Shown in pieces: positions 1-13,800 of a stretch of 64,000 bases of DNA; the stretch's first letter is position 1; the number at the start of each line of letters is the position of its first letter. The position numbers and the translations under genes were made by a program. Below the pieces are notes generated by a model. It was not told the DNA's origin and did no database searches. It saw only the letters and a list, made by a program, of their open reading frames with translations. The DNA is from Prunella strophiata (lineage: Eukaryota > Chordata > Aves > Passeriformes > Prunellidae): positions 88,771,809 to 88,835,808 of the forward strand of contig JAZBQD010000015.1 of the NCBI GenBank assembly GCA_036583965.1, given 5' to 3'.

Positions 1-3000
1 GTACCCACAGGTACTGACAATAAACTCAACCCGAACGTCACACTTTAGGCACACAACAAACCACTTTGGTTTTCAGCTTTGCTGTGTGCTTGCAGAAGGC
101 AAAAGAGGGTAGCCAGAAGGGGGAAGGAAAAAAATGAAGACTGGATTAGAGCAGCCCTATATTTTCATGTGTGCATCAGCTCTTGGCAAATGAGGTGGCA
201 ACAGAGAATCATCTAGGCAAATTTAAGAGCTGTAGGTTCTGTTTATTTTAATTTGCAGTGTGTTGAGTCTACTGTTTTGTTAGCTCATTCAAGAGTAATG
301 GTGAAACTGGAGGCTGAATGCAATGATGGACTGGGCAAAGCAGATATATCCACCAAAGAGGGAACACCTCCTTGGCTACCAGCCTCTGCTCCTGTAAAAC
401 AAGCAGACCAGCACCGTTCCTGTGACACTGTGAGCAGGCAAAAGATTAACCACCTGTAATTTCTTATTACAGCCCACTGCAATTCCTTATCAAAAGGCCA
501 TGACAGATGCAAGGAGGAAGAACAAACTAGTGATGATTACACTCCATGTTGTAGACAGGCCCAAATTTGGTAGCTCGATTTTCCTACTGAAGCAGTCTCA
601 GATGCACTGGGCACGTGATCCACATGCAGTCATATTATGTGAATGCAGCAGCTCCAACAGGATGCAGGGATGGAGCTATGTGTGCCTTGGGAGAGCAGAT
701 CTTGTTGAATCCTAATTAACTTTAAAAAAAACCACAAAGTTTAACTTGTTTAAATGCCTTTGCATGGCTGGGTGACCTATTCCTCCCTGTGACTCCTGCA
801 TCCTAGCCACTGCAAGTCGCTGCATACAGATGTAGCAGCAATGGTACGGCTTAATCAGTCAATGTTTTCACAACACATATTTCAAATATTAAGCACTTAT
901 TGAAGACTTAGAAGTTACTGTGTAAATATTTGTATTATATTATACTGCTAACGCTTCCTCGCCAACTGTGGAATTTTAAATCTATCTCGTCTGATAAAGC
1001 TTTATTTACATATCACACTGCTCTCGATACTCAACAAAGTGAACTGACTAAATTTACACCAACTCCATTGAAGGAGTACTTGTCAGGAAAGAGCAATTCA
1101 ATGATTTTCTGTCTCTGTTGTGTGACCAAATTAAACCATAGGCAGTCACATGGCTTGTTTTGGGTTGATGTCAACTGTTTTCACTAGGCAACAATGCTCC
1201 CAGGGAAAGCATTGCACAAATGCACTTTGCTCTTAAAATATGATGCAGCCAGCACAGTCCACACTAACAGTTGTGTACTCCCAACACAGAGTCTCTGCTC
1301 AAAACCTGGGACGTTGCTAGTGCCCACTGACCTTACATCCACAGCACTCCTGCAGTCACTTTAGCCCTCTAAGGCGCTCCCAGGATGCTACAATGTCCTC
1401 AGGCTCTGAAACAGTCCTACATGATACTGGATGGGAGAAGCAGGATTTCAGCCACCAGTCACACGTGGAGGCAAGCAGAGTTTGTCACTTATTTGTTCGG
1501 GTCAGATTATCACCTCCCACTATTTTACCAGAGGGGAGGCCATGAGAAGCTGCTAATGCTCAGACAAGCAGTTAATGCTTGGCAAAACATGATCAACACA
1601 CAACCAACAGCAAATGCAAACACCCTTATTAGTTCCAAAGAACCTAACGTGGAATAACAGCCACCAAAATGTGGTGAAGTTTTCTTCTATTTCTGAAAAA
1701 ATGACAGATTAAAATAGCCTGGTTTTCCACACAAGCTTTAGGAAATGCTGTGCAAACTCCTTATCCTGTCCCTCCCCTTCTCCCCCACAAAAAACCCTAA
1801 AAAGCTAAAGAAAACGTATGGCACTTCATATCAACTCCAACAGTTGATATCAAAGTTGATCATCACATCATTGAAAAACCTGAGTGTCTAAAGCATCCAC
1901 AGTATTGAAGAAAAACCTGTAGTATGATAATAATCTGTTTACTCACTGAATCCAACTCGCAGATTTATTCTTTACTTTACACACTGAAGGAATATTTACT
2001 TTCTGATGAACTTAGCTAGACTTGCACAATCATATGTTGAAAAGGAAAAAAAATGGAGTTGAAGTTGCATGCTACCTTTCAACAGCTCTGCCAGCTGGAA
2101 ATATGCCATCAATTGTCTGTTCCCTACGTGACTCGAAAGCAGAGGAGTCTGCTTAACAGAAATTCATTCAATTTCACCTTGTTTACTTCAGGTTTAAGAA
2201 AACTGGCCGGGAAGAAGATAGGTTAAATATTTCTCCTTTTACGAATATTCTCCTGTCTTTCTTAGTAACAAGCTTTTAGTTTCAGACCAAATTTATGACA
2301 TTTCTAATCTAAAGTGTTATGGAAATTGGAAGAACAAAGTAGAAAAGGATATATTACAAGAATTTTCCTTAGTTCCAAAATCTGAACAGTATCATACTAA
2401 GAAAAAATAAGTACCTCTAAGCATTCTGTATGTGCTACCACCAAGCCATGCATTCAGTCATTATATGTGCATTTCTGTAATGGAGAAATATGCTCTGCTT
2501 CCACAGAAAGTCACAGGCACACATAAAACAACAGTGGAAAGCAACAGTTTTTTGTAAGCCGGTTTATTCAAGAAAACCAAAATTCATTAAGTGTCACTTT
2601 TGCAGAAGCCTTTACCTAACTTTTGCTATGAGCAGGAAAGGACAGACAGACATACACACAAAGAAGTACATGACACGTGTTGCCCATGAGCTGCTGTGCC
2701 TCAAACCTTCAGCAGAGCTGAAGCTCTCTGTCACTCACAGACAGAGGGCCAATCCTCTTTCCCCAGCCCACTACAGATAAATAAACAAGGAGCACATTGT
2801 ACACAGACATCTGCCTTTTTTTTTCCCCACCTTACTTGTCAAGAAACACTACTAATACAACAATTACTTAACCATATAAATCTGAGGTTAATAAAAAGAC
2901 CATGCTTTGAGTGACAATATCTGCTTTGCCATCTCAGAACTAACTCCTTTTTTCCCTACAAATAAATGTTATTATTCTGAAATTGAACCCTGAGTGGTGA

Positions 3001-5819
3001 ACTAGTAGCTTTCTTTCTTAGACGCTTCAATACATTAAGTGCTTTGCATTATGGACAGATCAACTGCCCATTCACTAAGGAAGGTTACCAAAGTGATGCT
3101 GTAATCTCATTTAGCTCCCCCAGTGTTTACCTTCTACAGCCAGTCTCGGATAGCAGGGGAAAAAAACAAACCATGCAAGAAGAAAGCTGGGACATTTCAA
3201 ATGTGGAATGAGAAAATATTTACTTCTCAGGTTAGAGATCCTTTTGCTCCAGCTACCTCACCAAGAAAGTATGGTGCCAAAAGTATGAGGAGGAAGAAAG
3301 AGATTTACAGATTGGAACTGTTTTGAAATGTAAATGAAAAAGGCAGCAAATGAAAATGCTGTGAAAGTTACTTAACAGTTAAACAATCTAGTGCAGTTTA
3401 CAGCAAACTTCATTGGGTAAAAATTTGGATTCATGACCAAAAATATACACAAGATCAAGGCAATGAAAAGGAGGATAAAAAAGACATAAATCACAAAGTT
3501 TAAAAGCAGTCATTCAATTTGCATTTTTTTTCTGTGTTTTTGGCCTGTAACACTTGCCAGGGATGGCAATCTGGTTAAGATTCTCATCAACCCCCCCCCC
3601 CCCCCCCCCCTTCCTATAAAATTAAACCTTCTTATTCATGTTACAGAATAGGTTCTGAGCTGAGCTGAAAACTACTAGAACTTGGAAAATGGACAGGGAA
3701 AACAAAAAGCTCAAAATTCATCTCCAGAAGGACTGAGAAGGGTAGTAGGACAAAAACAAACAGACCAACAGTTACTGGTGCAAAAATAATATACTTTGCC
3801 TCAGGTAAAAAACATGAAATACTAATTTAAAAAATACAGTTAAGAGAAATAGGACAAAAAAACTGGCAGTGAGAGAAGGCTGACCAGAGTCTTCACTTTA
3901 GGCAAGACACCAACCTGAGGAACAACTTTTACCTCTGGGCAATAACCAGCCTTTGGTGTATAATGTAAGTGGAGACCCACGGAGAGGGGAAGAGCGGGAA
4001 AGTAAGGCTGGGTGAAAGGCCAGCATGGTGCTGGGAAATCCCTGGAATATGTCTGAGTGTGCAGAACTAAACCTAAAAAATGAAGCTTCACAGACCTCAA
4101 AGTATTTAATACTGCAGAGTTGCATACAGTATGCCATTGCTGAACACCATGTCCAATTTCACCTCACTAAAAAATAGTTTTTTACATGGAATTTCCAGGA
4201 AATAACGCATGCTTGTCTGCTTGTGCTGAAATGAGTCCTTTTCTTTGCACTGCAGACATGCCTAACTAGAAACATGGCTGGCCTAGGATAAGCACTCAAG
4301 GACACAGCACCATCTATGATGCAGATGGCACCATGACCTATTTCCATAATAAATCTTATTTTAATTTAGGAAGCAGTTTTAAGTTCCTGGAGACGTTAAT
4401 TACTGTGAGGAGGAGATGCTCAGGAAGAGAGGGACCCGTCCGCTGTGCCTGCAGCGCTGGCACCTGCACGAGGGGACTCTGCACTCTGGGTGGGGGACAA
4501 AAGGGCCAAGCTCTGGGGGGATCAGCAGCCACCCAGGCAGTGGGATGAGCTCAGTGACAGACACTGGCACAGATGGAGGTAGATGGCATGACTGCTTATG
4601 TTTGTGTAGTGTAGAGTGCCATGGCCAAGGAAGGAGGGAAGGAAAGACATCAAAATGGGAATACAGAAAAGGCTGTCCCCAGGACTGGGTACAGAACATG
4701 GTGAGGCTGTAGCCACAGCAGTGGTCCTGGACCAGGATGGAAAGACATTAAGCACAGAGGGATATTGAGAAGAAGGAGACCCATGCAGAAAATGTTTTCA
4801 CCATTTTTTTCTCTACAGAGCATCTCAAACACCTCAAATGGGTTAATTCCCTCAAAATTATGTTATGGACTTTCTCTTACATGAAAGAGAGAAAAGGACA
4901 TGTTTCTGCTTGAGCAGTAACTCAAGGTGCCAAACCACCTTGGGACCAGGGCAGTGAAATTTCACTTCTCAGGGACAGAGACTTGCTTATCCCCTCAAAC
5001 AAATGTGTGCCTCCACATGAGCTCTGCAGCACACGGTGCCAAGGCCACCATGGCTGAAAGGCCACTGTGTCTGAGAGCTAGAAACCAACCCTGCTGCCCA
5101 AGCCCAGCACTGCTCCTCTCCCAAGCCCAGTCACATGGAGCAAGGAGAGTCAGGGCACCCATCCCACTGAGGTATGTGCTGTCGGGGAGGGAGGCTCACA
5201 AAAACCTTCCCTCTGCACAGAAGAGCCCCCTCACAGAGAAGTCCAAACTGGTACAGGGGAAACCAGCCCAGAAAAGAGGAGACAAAATGGCTTCACTTGA
5301 TTTTTACTTTGTATTCCCTACTCTCCCTCTTATCTCTATTGCCACACATAGGCAATAAAAGGAGTTCAAAAGCAAAATCAATTAGTAAACAGAACCACCA
5401 CTTCTCCATTTTAGCCAAGCATCTTACAGGGTCCAGCTGCTGTATTTTAAGAAATAAAGGTGGGGCTGCTTAATTACTCATTTATCAGAATCAGGTTTGG
5501 GTGCTGCTCTGGAAGCATGGGCACTTTCCCATTCACTATCAGGGAAAAGGCAGGATGACAGTCTCAGAAGAGCTTCCCCAGCTGCCACACCAAGTAGAAC
5601 ACAAATAAAAAATTTATCTTATGCACTGTGTTCATAGACATAAATCTGAGCTACTTAAACAAGTTGCTTTGCGAGCAGCTGAATTAATGAGATCTAACTG
5701 CAAGTGGACTCCTGTGCTCAGCTTCCCTAGCACCAACCTCACTGCTGGCCAGCACCCAGTGGCCAGGAAGGGCCACCAGCTTTCCTCCTGCTCCTCAGTT
5801 CAGCTACACCACTTGCAAG
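1..5819. other. No gene recognised
   Basis: AT-rich unique-looking DNA. Apart from the poly-C run at 3591 I see no exon with both splice sites, no repeat family and no RNA gene. Short frames such as 4927-5358 (plus, 143 residues) lack coding-like composition. Confidence 0.6.
3591..3610 (+). repeat. Poly-C run (20 C)
   Basis: Twenty consecutive C. On the minus strand this is a G20 run able to form G-quadruplex structures. The length is likely to be unreliable in an assembly. Confidence 0.95.
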
Positions 5820-5841
5820 AGTTACCTTTGTGAAGGTAACT
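5820..5841. repeat. Perfect 9-bp inverted repeat (hairpin)
   Basis: AGTTACCTT and AAGGTAACT are exact reverse complements separated by the four bases TGTG. The right arm overlaps the minus-strand GTAAGT donor described at 5843-5844, so RNA folding could hide that site. Confidence 0.85.
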
Positions 5842-5844
5842 TAC

Positions 5845-5932
5845 CTACTCCTTTGTGCAACTTCCTGGGCATCTGCTGATAGATCACAAAGTGGCTGGTG
5901 AAGAGCAGAAGGATGATGGGAGCAATGCTAGC
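5845..5932 (-). CDS. Splice-bounded island, weak exon candidate (88 bases)
   Basis: The donor GGAGTAG|GTAAGTTACC is a perfect GTAAGT. Upstream of it the frame is open for 29 codons and contains IAPIILLLFTSHFVIYQQM, then PRKLHKGV, resembling a membrane segment followed by a basic stretch. The proposed acceptor (GGGGAGTAG) has no pyrimidine tract, and a TAG lies in frame at that point. It has no established link to the gene at 43-58 kb. Confidence 0.17.
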
Positions 5933-8900
5933 CTACTCCCCATGCATGATAGCCTCTTCCCTTCATGGAACCCTTGCCTTGCTGCTCCATGCATGCAGTG
6001 TGGCCCAAACCCTCATGCTGGCTGTGATCTCCTCAGGCCCTTCACCAGCTTTCCTCCCTGCTAACAGAGCACACTGGATTTCTGCTACATGTACTTCCAG
6101 TCTCCACTGAAAACAACATTCAAGGTGTCTGTGAAGCAGCTTACACTTTGTCGTAATTTTCCCAGATTTTCTTCCAAAGGCTTGGCAGGCATCTACCAGC
6201 ATTACACCTCCAGAAGGAGGAGGAAATGAAGAGAAGGAAAAGCATGCAATTGCTAGAAAGCTCAGAAAACCAATGAAACTACACCAGCTCATCTGATCTC
6301 AGCATTATTTTGCCCCTACAGAACAGACTCTTGGTTCAGCCCAAAATAATCCAATAGCACAACTGCAAACAATAATTGCAACTGTGTACTCTTGCAAATA
6401 ACTGCAAACTAAGTCAAAGATCTTACAATTTTATGAATGGAGGCCACACATTTCCAATAACTACACCTTTTTTTGATGTATACTTATCTAAATGCAATTT
6501 ATGGCTGTTGCTATCTTAGTTTCATCTTGTGTAAAGTCCAACTTTCTTTTCCTTCTCAACAGAAGGGGAGAATACAACATATAAAGTATTACCCTAAGTT
6601 TATGAGTAAGATGACCTAATCCTACAAATCAAGTACTTGAAAACCAGTGCTCCTTTTTCCAATGTTTCCTGCATATTCTATATCACCTGACTCACTTTTA
6701 TGGACAATGTACAAGTATTAGAGGCATCTTAGTCCATCTTAGAGGGCACGTGCTTATATAGTCCTTAATAAACTGAACACACAAAAAAAAAAACCCACCA
6801 CAACAATGATATCCACTTTAAAATGCACCACAGTGCTGAGGTCAAAGAAATTGATCAGTTATAGAGAGGAGGATCTTATTCCTGAATCTGGATTAAGTGG
6901 AAAATTAAATCAAAATACCAGGACATCTATAAGGTAGAGTTCATAAATACTATACATAAGGGAACTGATGTCCATTCTGTCTTGTGACAACTATCACAGT
7001 CATATTACTTTTCATAATTTTTTCTAAGGTTTCAGAGCTGTTGTGACAAGACAGTTTCTGGACAGGATTATCCAAGAAAGTCAACTAACACAAAACTGAA
7101 CAATGTGTGTGTAGCACAGATGAAAACAACCTTCTAGAAGCAAATATAAAATAAATGGTTTTCATCAAATTGTGGTCTCCAAAAGGGAGGATACATGGGT
7201 TTGCTTTCAGTGCACTGATCAGAAGAGTGACAAGTGACATCAGAATTGGTGTGCAGAGCTCATTACCTGCTTTCCAGCACCTACCACAATTCAATAAATT
7301 TTCACTTCCCATAGGCACTGTGGAAATTCTGAAGGCCTTTGTAACAAAACCAGGATTCATCTTTCAGTTATGACAGGTCCAAACAGATTTCATTTCCACA
7401 ACACTGGAAATGTAGGGAGGCACATCTCAAGCAGTCATACTAGCAATTTGACATTCAACAACAAACACTGCAAATTCACCAGGAATGATTTACTAAAAAC
7501 TCAAGCAAGCAAACATCCAGCTACCTAAAAATAAGTTTTTTCCATTCTGTAAAAACTTACTGTTTCCAAAGGTACACCTTAAGCATATAAAAAAGATTTA
7601 TTTAATTATTGCATGAGAATTTAAATCAAGAACCACCATGTCTAGCTGACATGTAAGGTTTTATTTCTGTAAATCAGATTTCTCTTCCCAATCCTTTTAC
7701 CAAGACTAAATTATCCAAATAATCTAAAAAATTATTCCCCCCCACCACCACCAATTCAGCATTACAGGTAAACAGCACAGCTTAGGCATTAACAGCCTTG
7801 AGCAATATTAATAGCAGGAGAACAAAATCAGGAATCAACTGGTTAGTGTGACTAGAGAGACAAGTAAAAATCTAGGGAAATGAGGGCATCTATCAAGGCA
7901 AGAGAGAAGAAGTTAAATATAACCTATTTCAAGATCTCCTTTCCTTCTGTACCCAGTTCTCAACCCTTTGCTTCAGCTGGTCCCAAACAGCAACTCTGGG
8001 GGTTTTGTTGTTTGGTTTTTGTTTGGATGTTTTTTTAAAATAAGGAAGTACTAAAACTGATTTCATGCTGCTACTCCTGACAGAACTCAGAGAAGTTAAA
8101 GACAAACTTTTTTTTTTCCTTCCATATTGGAAACTACTTGACTTGTAAGAAAATGCAGATCATCATTCAAATCTAACCTGAGGATTTGAGTCTTACATCC
8201 ATGCAGGGGCTGAGAGCTGAGTCAATTTCTCTTTTAGATACAGCATGAGCTCCCTTCAGACCCATAAGCATAGAAAAATTCTGTTACTGTAAGCAACCAT
8301 CAACTAGTGTCTCATGCTCCTAACTAAAAGAACCTTTGAAATAGATCCTCACTATGTCTGTCTGGTTTTGTAAAGGTTTTTAACAAATTTAAGTAGAAGT
8401 GACATCAAGAATGTGACAGCACAGGCTTGAGTTTTAGCTACCTAACTAACCACCATGACATGTTTTGGGCATACCCAGAAAGGGTGGGAGAAGAAGTTTT
8501 TCACTTTTGTAAAACTGAAGGCATATACATCCAAAAAATGCACAGTATAAAATGATAGATTCTTTGGAAGTCAAAGGCAGATGTCAAAGAGATTTTCATC
8601 TGTTGGTAATTTCACTGAGAAGCCTATATAACATTGCCATGAAGTCAGGAGAAGCAAATACGGTGGTTTTATTTAAGTAGTTCAGCAGGAAGTCAGGCTG
8701 AAGAGAAGCAGGGAAAGTTAAAAATTATACTTCTCTTACTATACACTTGATACTCGGAAGCAATAAAGCTGACTTTAAAAAAAATTTAAAAAGCAGTAAT
8801 GAATTAAGAGGATATCAAATGCATTTTATCTGCCCAGAACCAAACTGGCAGGAAACAGCCTGTTACAAATGCTGCATTCAGAAGAAGTTGTTGCAGGAGG

Positions 8901-9869
8901 CAGCCTGGCCAGCTCTCTCCTCAGAGCCAGGCACCTCCAAGGAATCTGCACACCTATCCAGGACAGCACACTGATTGCTACACACTGCACCTTAATGACC
9001 CCTAAGGATGTCTATCATATGGCTGTACAGTGTTCACATCCCAGAGCAGCATTTCCCCAGGTCTGCATGGAAAGCAAGACAGGCATGGAGGAGTTCAGCT
9101 CAGGAGAAGCTGTTAAAGCTTTTTTTGCCTTGGCAAGTGTGACTTCATCAAGTGAACTTCGTTACATATGATTACTGCCACTGGAAATCCTGTGAGCTTT
9201 AGCACTTGTGAGACCTCTAGGTGTTGGCAAGGAAACACAGAAGGATGCACAAGATTAAAACCAGACCTGGAAGTTTGAAAAGTGCTTTTCTGAGTCCCTT
9301 GCATACTTTCCCCCCTTTGTTTAGCTGATCCAAAACTGCTGTCAGCAAGGGGGGGGAAGAAGCGTTGGCATTTTCTTCTCAGGCCTAATTTCCCTTTATG
9401 GTATCCTTCCTCTCATTCTCACATTCAACTGTTCCACAGGAGATAATCTTAGGTCTGACAAGCCAAGACCTATAAAATTTGTCCAACACTACACTTCTAA
9501 AGACAATTGGTGCCAGAATCCTGCTTTATTTCTATGACAACTTTACTCTTCTTACTTTTTTTTCTTATTCTAAGCCTAGCCTTTACATCAGACTATTTGC
9601 TGGGAAAAGACAAGTATTTCTAAAAAGGATACATTTCATCTCAAGGCCTTTCCTCACAAATCCACCAAATTAGGTAGCTTATTATGAGGAATTAACCAGA
9701 AAAGCATGGTCAGCTAGAGATCCGGGTTAAAAGGAAAGACATCTGGAATCAGTCTGGTTCTTCCAGAAGTATTCTGAATTTCCCCTAAGGCTTCAGTAAC
9801 TCCAGACACCTGCTTTATTAAAAAGAGTACAAATCAATCCTCAAATGTCTTTACCTTCCATCAGGAGTT
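5933..9869. other. No gene recognised
   Basis: AT-rich non-coding DNA. A donor-like CAG|GTAATG on the minus strand near 7269 follows an open but unconvincing frame. Nothing else is seen. Confidence 0.6.
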
Positions 9870-10245
9870 TTGTGCAATGGCATAATGTCACAAGAAGGTC
9901 CCCGGGAAGTCCTAGTCAAAATGTTTCTGTTGGCAAGTCAGGGGGTCAGTAACCGGGTAGGATCAGAGATCCCAGCAGGCAGGTTGGGAAGCTGTGGCAC
10001 TGTGAGATATTAAACCCTGGAGATAAGAGCTCTTTTTCAGAGTGGTAATTACTAGTTGATGTTAATGAAGTTGATAGGGTTTTAATTTGAAGTGTTAGTC
10101 TGTTGTTAAATATTAAATGTTAGAGTTCTGGGACTTGCCTTTGGTTGCTACTGTTAAGTGTTACCATCTGACCCTGTATTTGTAGCCTCTTCCCTGGGGA
10201 ACCACTTCCCCTGCTCCCAGGAGGACTTGTACTCTGACTGAATTT
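9870..10245 (+). mobile_element. Probable residual internal sequence of the retroviral element
   Basis: If the purine tract and LTR are correctly identified, the sequence just upstream is the 3' end of the element's internal region. It has no open frame of note. The upstream border is not visible and 9870 is an approximate guess; the element appears truncated at its 5' side. Confidence 0.35.
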
Positions 10246-10256
10246 AAATGGGGGGA
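10246..10256 (+). other. Polypurine tract before the LTR
   Basis: AAATGGGGGGA lies flush against the TG of the LTR, as expected for the plus-strand priming site of a retroviral element. Confidence 0.65.
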
Positions 10257-10614
10257 TGTTGGTACTATATGGACCCACTCAAATACAACAAATCAGCATA
10301 AACCACAAATTTAACCTGGCAGAACCACAGGAAATCATCCACCATCAACCAGAGCTGGATTCCATCCTATCACCATAACTTAATAGTACTCAGTCTGGAT
10401 GACATCCCTAGACTAGGAGCCAACAGTTTTCTTCCTGAGGAGTCTCAAGAGGATGGAAGCCCCAGCTGCACTCCTCCTCCTCAGCGTTGTCCACTGGGAG
10501 CAGTAGTCCTGTAGGAGCAATGGTGGTGTGCCCAAGCCCCTGGGATCCCCACCCAGAGCTGTCTTTAATAAAGGTCTTTTCAAATGATCTGCTCTCCTGG
10601 CCCTGTTTCTAACA
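10257..10614 (+). mobile_element. Solo-like or 3' retroviral LTR (ERVL-type suspected), 358 bp
   Basis: The element begins TGTTGGTACT and ends CTAACA, the usual TG...CA ends of an LTR. It carries AATAAA at 10567-10572, about 45 bases before the 3' end. Immediately before it is a purine-rich tract typical of the primer site for plus-strand synthesis, so this is the 3' LTR of an element in plus orientation rather than a solo LTR. I find no matching 5' LTR in the window and no gag or pol frame. The short inverted TGTT/AACA termini are like those of endogenous retroviruses; assignment to the ERVL class is a guess. A 118-residue minus-strand frame here (10413-10769) is incidental. Confidence 0.7.
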
Positions 10615-10803
10615 GCACTACTCCATGTCACAGCCAGGAGGCTGGGACTGTCACATGGATGTGTCACTGTCCCCCAAGCCAGATCACAGCATGTACGGGG
10701 GAAATCCCAGTAGAAAACATATTTCCTCTGAAAAGACTGGCTAGTCTTGATTTTTACAAATACTTTCACAACTCATCTGTGAAACAGAAAATACAGAAAA
10801 AGA

Positions 10804-10853
<50 letters not shown>

Positions 10854-10860
10854 CACATAT
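10804..10860. repeat. (TG)/(TA)n microsatellite
   Basis: A short TG run passes into about 19 TA repeats (10812-10849), then an imperfect ATACACATAT tail. It lies 190 bases after the LTR. Confidence 0.95.
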
Positions 10861-13800
10861 AGGTAAAAGAATTCTTATCATTGCATGGAGGGAGCATTTT
10901 AAAAAAGCCTGCAGTATTTGCAACTGGCACGTTGTATTTTTGACACCAGAAGGAACAAAATAATCTACCTATAATCTACCTAACATCACTGCCTAAATCA
11001 GTTGGAAAGAGAAAAGGTGATAAATAGATTTTAATTACAATCTAATTATTCACAGCTTACAGCCCCCAGCCTGATCCAGCCAACCAGAAAGGTTACTCAT
11101 TTGGGGCACCACAGTATGTACCTTCTTTGACAGGGTTAGTTTTACTTAGCAGCCCATGTAACAAGCAGGACAAATATAATCAATTTATTACTAGAAAAAC
11201 CTTGGGGGTCACAGAATTGTAAAGTATATCTAGCTGAAAGGATCACACATACTTTTTTCGCTTTTTAATTTTTTTGTTTTCTACAAAAACTTGTTTCAAA
11301 TATTCACATCATTGTATCTGTCTGTGACACATACACTTGAGATTATTCTTCCATTCCCAAAGAGATATACTCTGTAGATGACTACTTTTCACTCAACCTG
11401 AAAGTGGTCAACTGTGTCTTTCAAGTCCAAAAAAACCCTTTCACCCTGATTAATGAAGCTAAACCTTTCCACTTCATTTTCCTTTCAGCACAGCTGCTTC
11501 TCTTATCACTCCAGCTGTACTTTCCTCAGAGCTGCAACATGATGCTCAGGTCTGGAAAAGCTTAGAAATATTTGTTTTTTAGCACATGGGCTTGAGATAT
11601 TTTTTCCAGTAGATATAAAATATCAGACTGGAATGATCCTTTACATCTTTCTTGCAAAACACTGATTACACTGATTGATGAATAGCTCTTTATAGAATTT
11701 TACACATTTTCAAGACCAAAATTTCTGCCTGAAGAGGTTAAAAGACTGCAGAACTTTATCAGGCAATTTCTAGAGTCACCAAGTAACAGGGAGCAGCCAT
11801 GGGTAATTTTTAAAATTATTATGAAATTTATCCATGCTCAGTAAGCTTCTGTGATGGAAAATTCACTACATGGTTTAAAATGTACTTAGATCAAATAAAG
11901 CCAAAAAATGACTGCATCTGAAAATAGTACGTAAAAAGTTGGGGAAAATAGTCACAATTTCTGGTAGGCTTTAGAGGCTATGGTGCTCTTAGCATTTAAG
12001 TTGAGAAAAATGTTTCAAGAATCTTATGGAATACAGAACATAATGGCAGCAATTTACATTTTGGAGTTAAAAGGAAGAAGGCAATGTATGTTACACAGAG
12101 AGAAAACACAAAGAAAGAATTACTTCAGCTATGAAAATCCCTTGGGAAAACAGTATTTCAGTTTGAATGTGTTCTTCCTATTTCTTTCCCCTTCTGGAAC
12201 GAATTACTACGTTTTTTTTTCTTTTTAACAAGTATACATATATAATATACATGTATGAACTGCATTTAAAATTGTTCAATAAAATTACTACATTAAAGAA
12301 ACCACACACATTTCCAAGAGAATCAAGAAAGACAGACAGACCCTGTTCTCACACACCAGAAACACTGCCAGATACACAGGATTGCCCAAAGTCACAGAAC
12401 AAAGAAAACTCACGCAGATGAGCAACATGTGGCAAACCTTTAATCAGGCATTTTTTTCTATGCGTGCTAACACCAGCAAAAGCCAGCACCGGGAATGTCA
12501 ATATTTCACAGAGCAGAACAAAACCAGTCCTGACAGCACGGGGGCATCTCACAGTGCCAGCAAACCACAGCACTGCACAAGCCAAAGAAGAAACACCTTT
12601 GAAAATCAAAACCATAAAGCATCTTGCATGACGCATTCAGATGATCTGGGATCTTAGAGAGAGAACAAAAAGAAATCAGTTCTATCGTAATTCAAACAGG
12701 CGAATGGCAGGCAGCCATCCCAGACTGCCTACAGAAGACATCTATCGAGACACAGACAGAGATGGCTTGCCAAAAGGAATTGTTTGGCTCTGCTTCTCCC
12801 AAAGAACAAGGACAGGTCATCCTTTTTCCCAAGAGTCTCACCTGTGCTGAGATGGGATGGCACAACACACACACAGAGGACACGGGCACTGCCCAGGCAG
12901 CCCGTGTTTCCAGGCCAACATCTGGAGCCACGGGCAGCACAGTCTCCCTGTGAGCTTCAGGAGAGCCAGAGCAGCCCCAGGACACTCTGGTCCCCCCTCA
13001 CTGGGGTCAGCTGCACGACAGAGAGCCAATGTTTGTGCTCCTAAATTGGGTTACACAGAGCGGTGGCTTTAGAAAGAACGAATTTTCCTGCTCCCTCCTC
13101 CCACCTCACCCTCACCCACCGCCAAAGTTGGCAGAAAAAGACGGTTGGGGAAAGTACTTCAGAGATTTTAAAAGAAAAGTAAAAGTGCAAGGGAGGGAGG
13201 TATCTGTAGCCAAACATGAGTCAAACCGACCATGATGACAGGGAGAAATATTTTATAAAGCTGCTGCTGGAACTTTTATTGTACTTTTAAAAATTCTCCT
13301 GAAGACATGGCTTTGTTCAGTTTTTGCTCATTAGATTTCTGCAGTTTCTACCCTATAGTGGGCTATCAGACATTGTACATTGCTCTAACCCACACAGACA
13401 CATCAGCCCTGCATCAGAAACCTGAAAGGAGTGGCAAGATCAGCCTAAATCAGTTCTTGTGCTGCAGCTTTGTTCTCTCTTTTTACCTCTGATCTGGCAA
13501 ATTAAATTCTGTTTTGCCTAAGAGTCCATACTGTTACTGATTTGCATGTGCTTATTACAGACACATATGTGGATTGTCAGAGTGAACATTTTTCAGTGAT
13601 CTGATGAAGATTAAGGTAATTTACTTGATAAATCCATAAACATAAACGAAAAAAATATATTTAAAAGCATATTGCATTACCAAAGCCTTCATATTATTTA
13701 GATTCTAATCTATGTATTTAAGCATTAAGTAGACCTGCATTTTCAGACTCAACGTTTTCATCTTTCTCCTTTTCCTCTGCACACTCTCAGCCATACTAAA

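Noticed and set aside
13200..13210. Possible exon signals in the GC-richer stretch around 12.8-13.2 kb
   Set aside because: The minus-strand CAG|GTGAGA near 12839 sits five bases after another strong acceptor, leaving no exon; frames on both strands are short and unconvincing.
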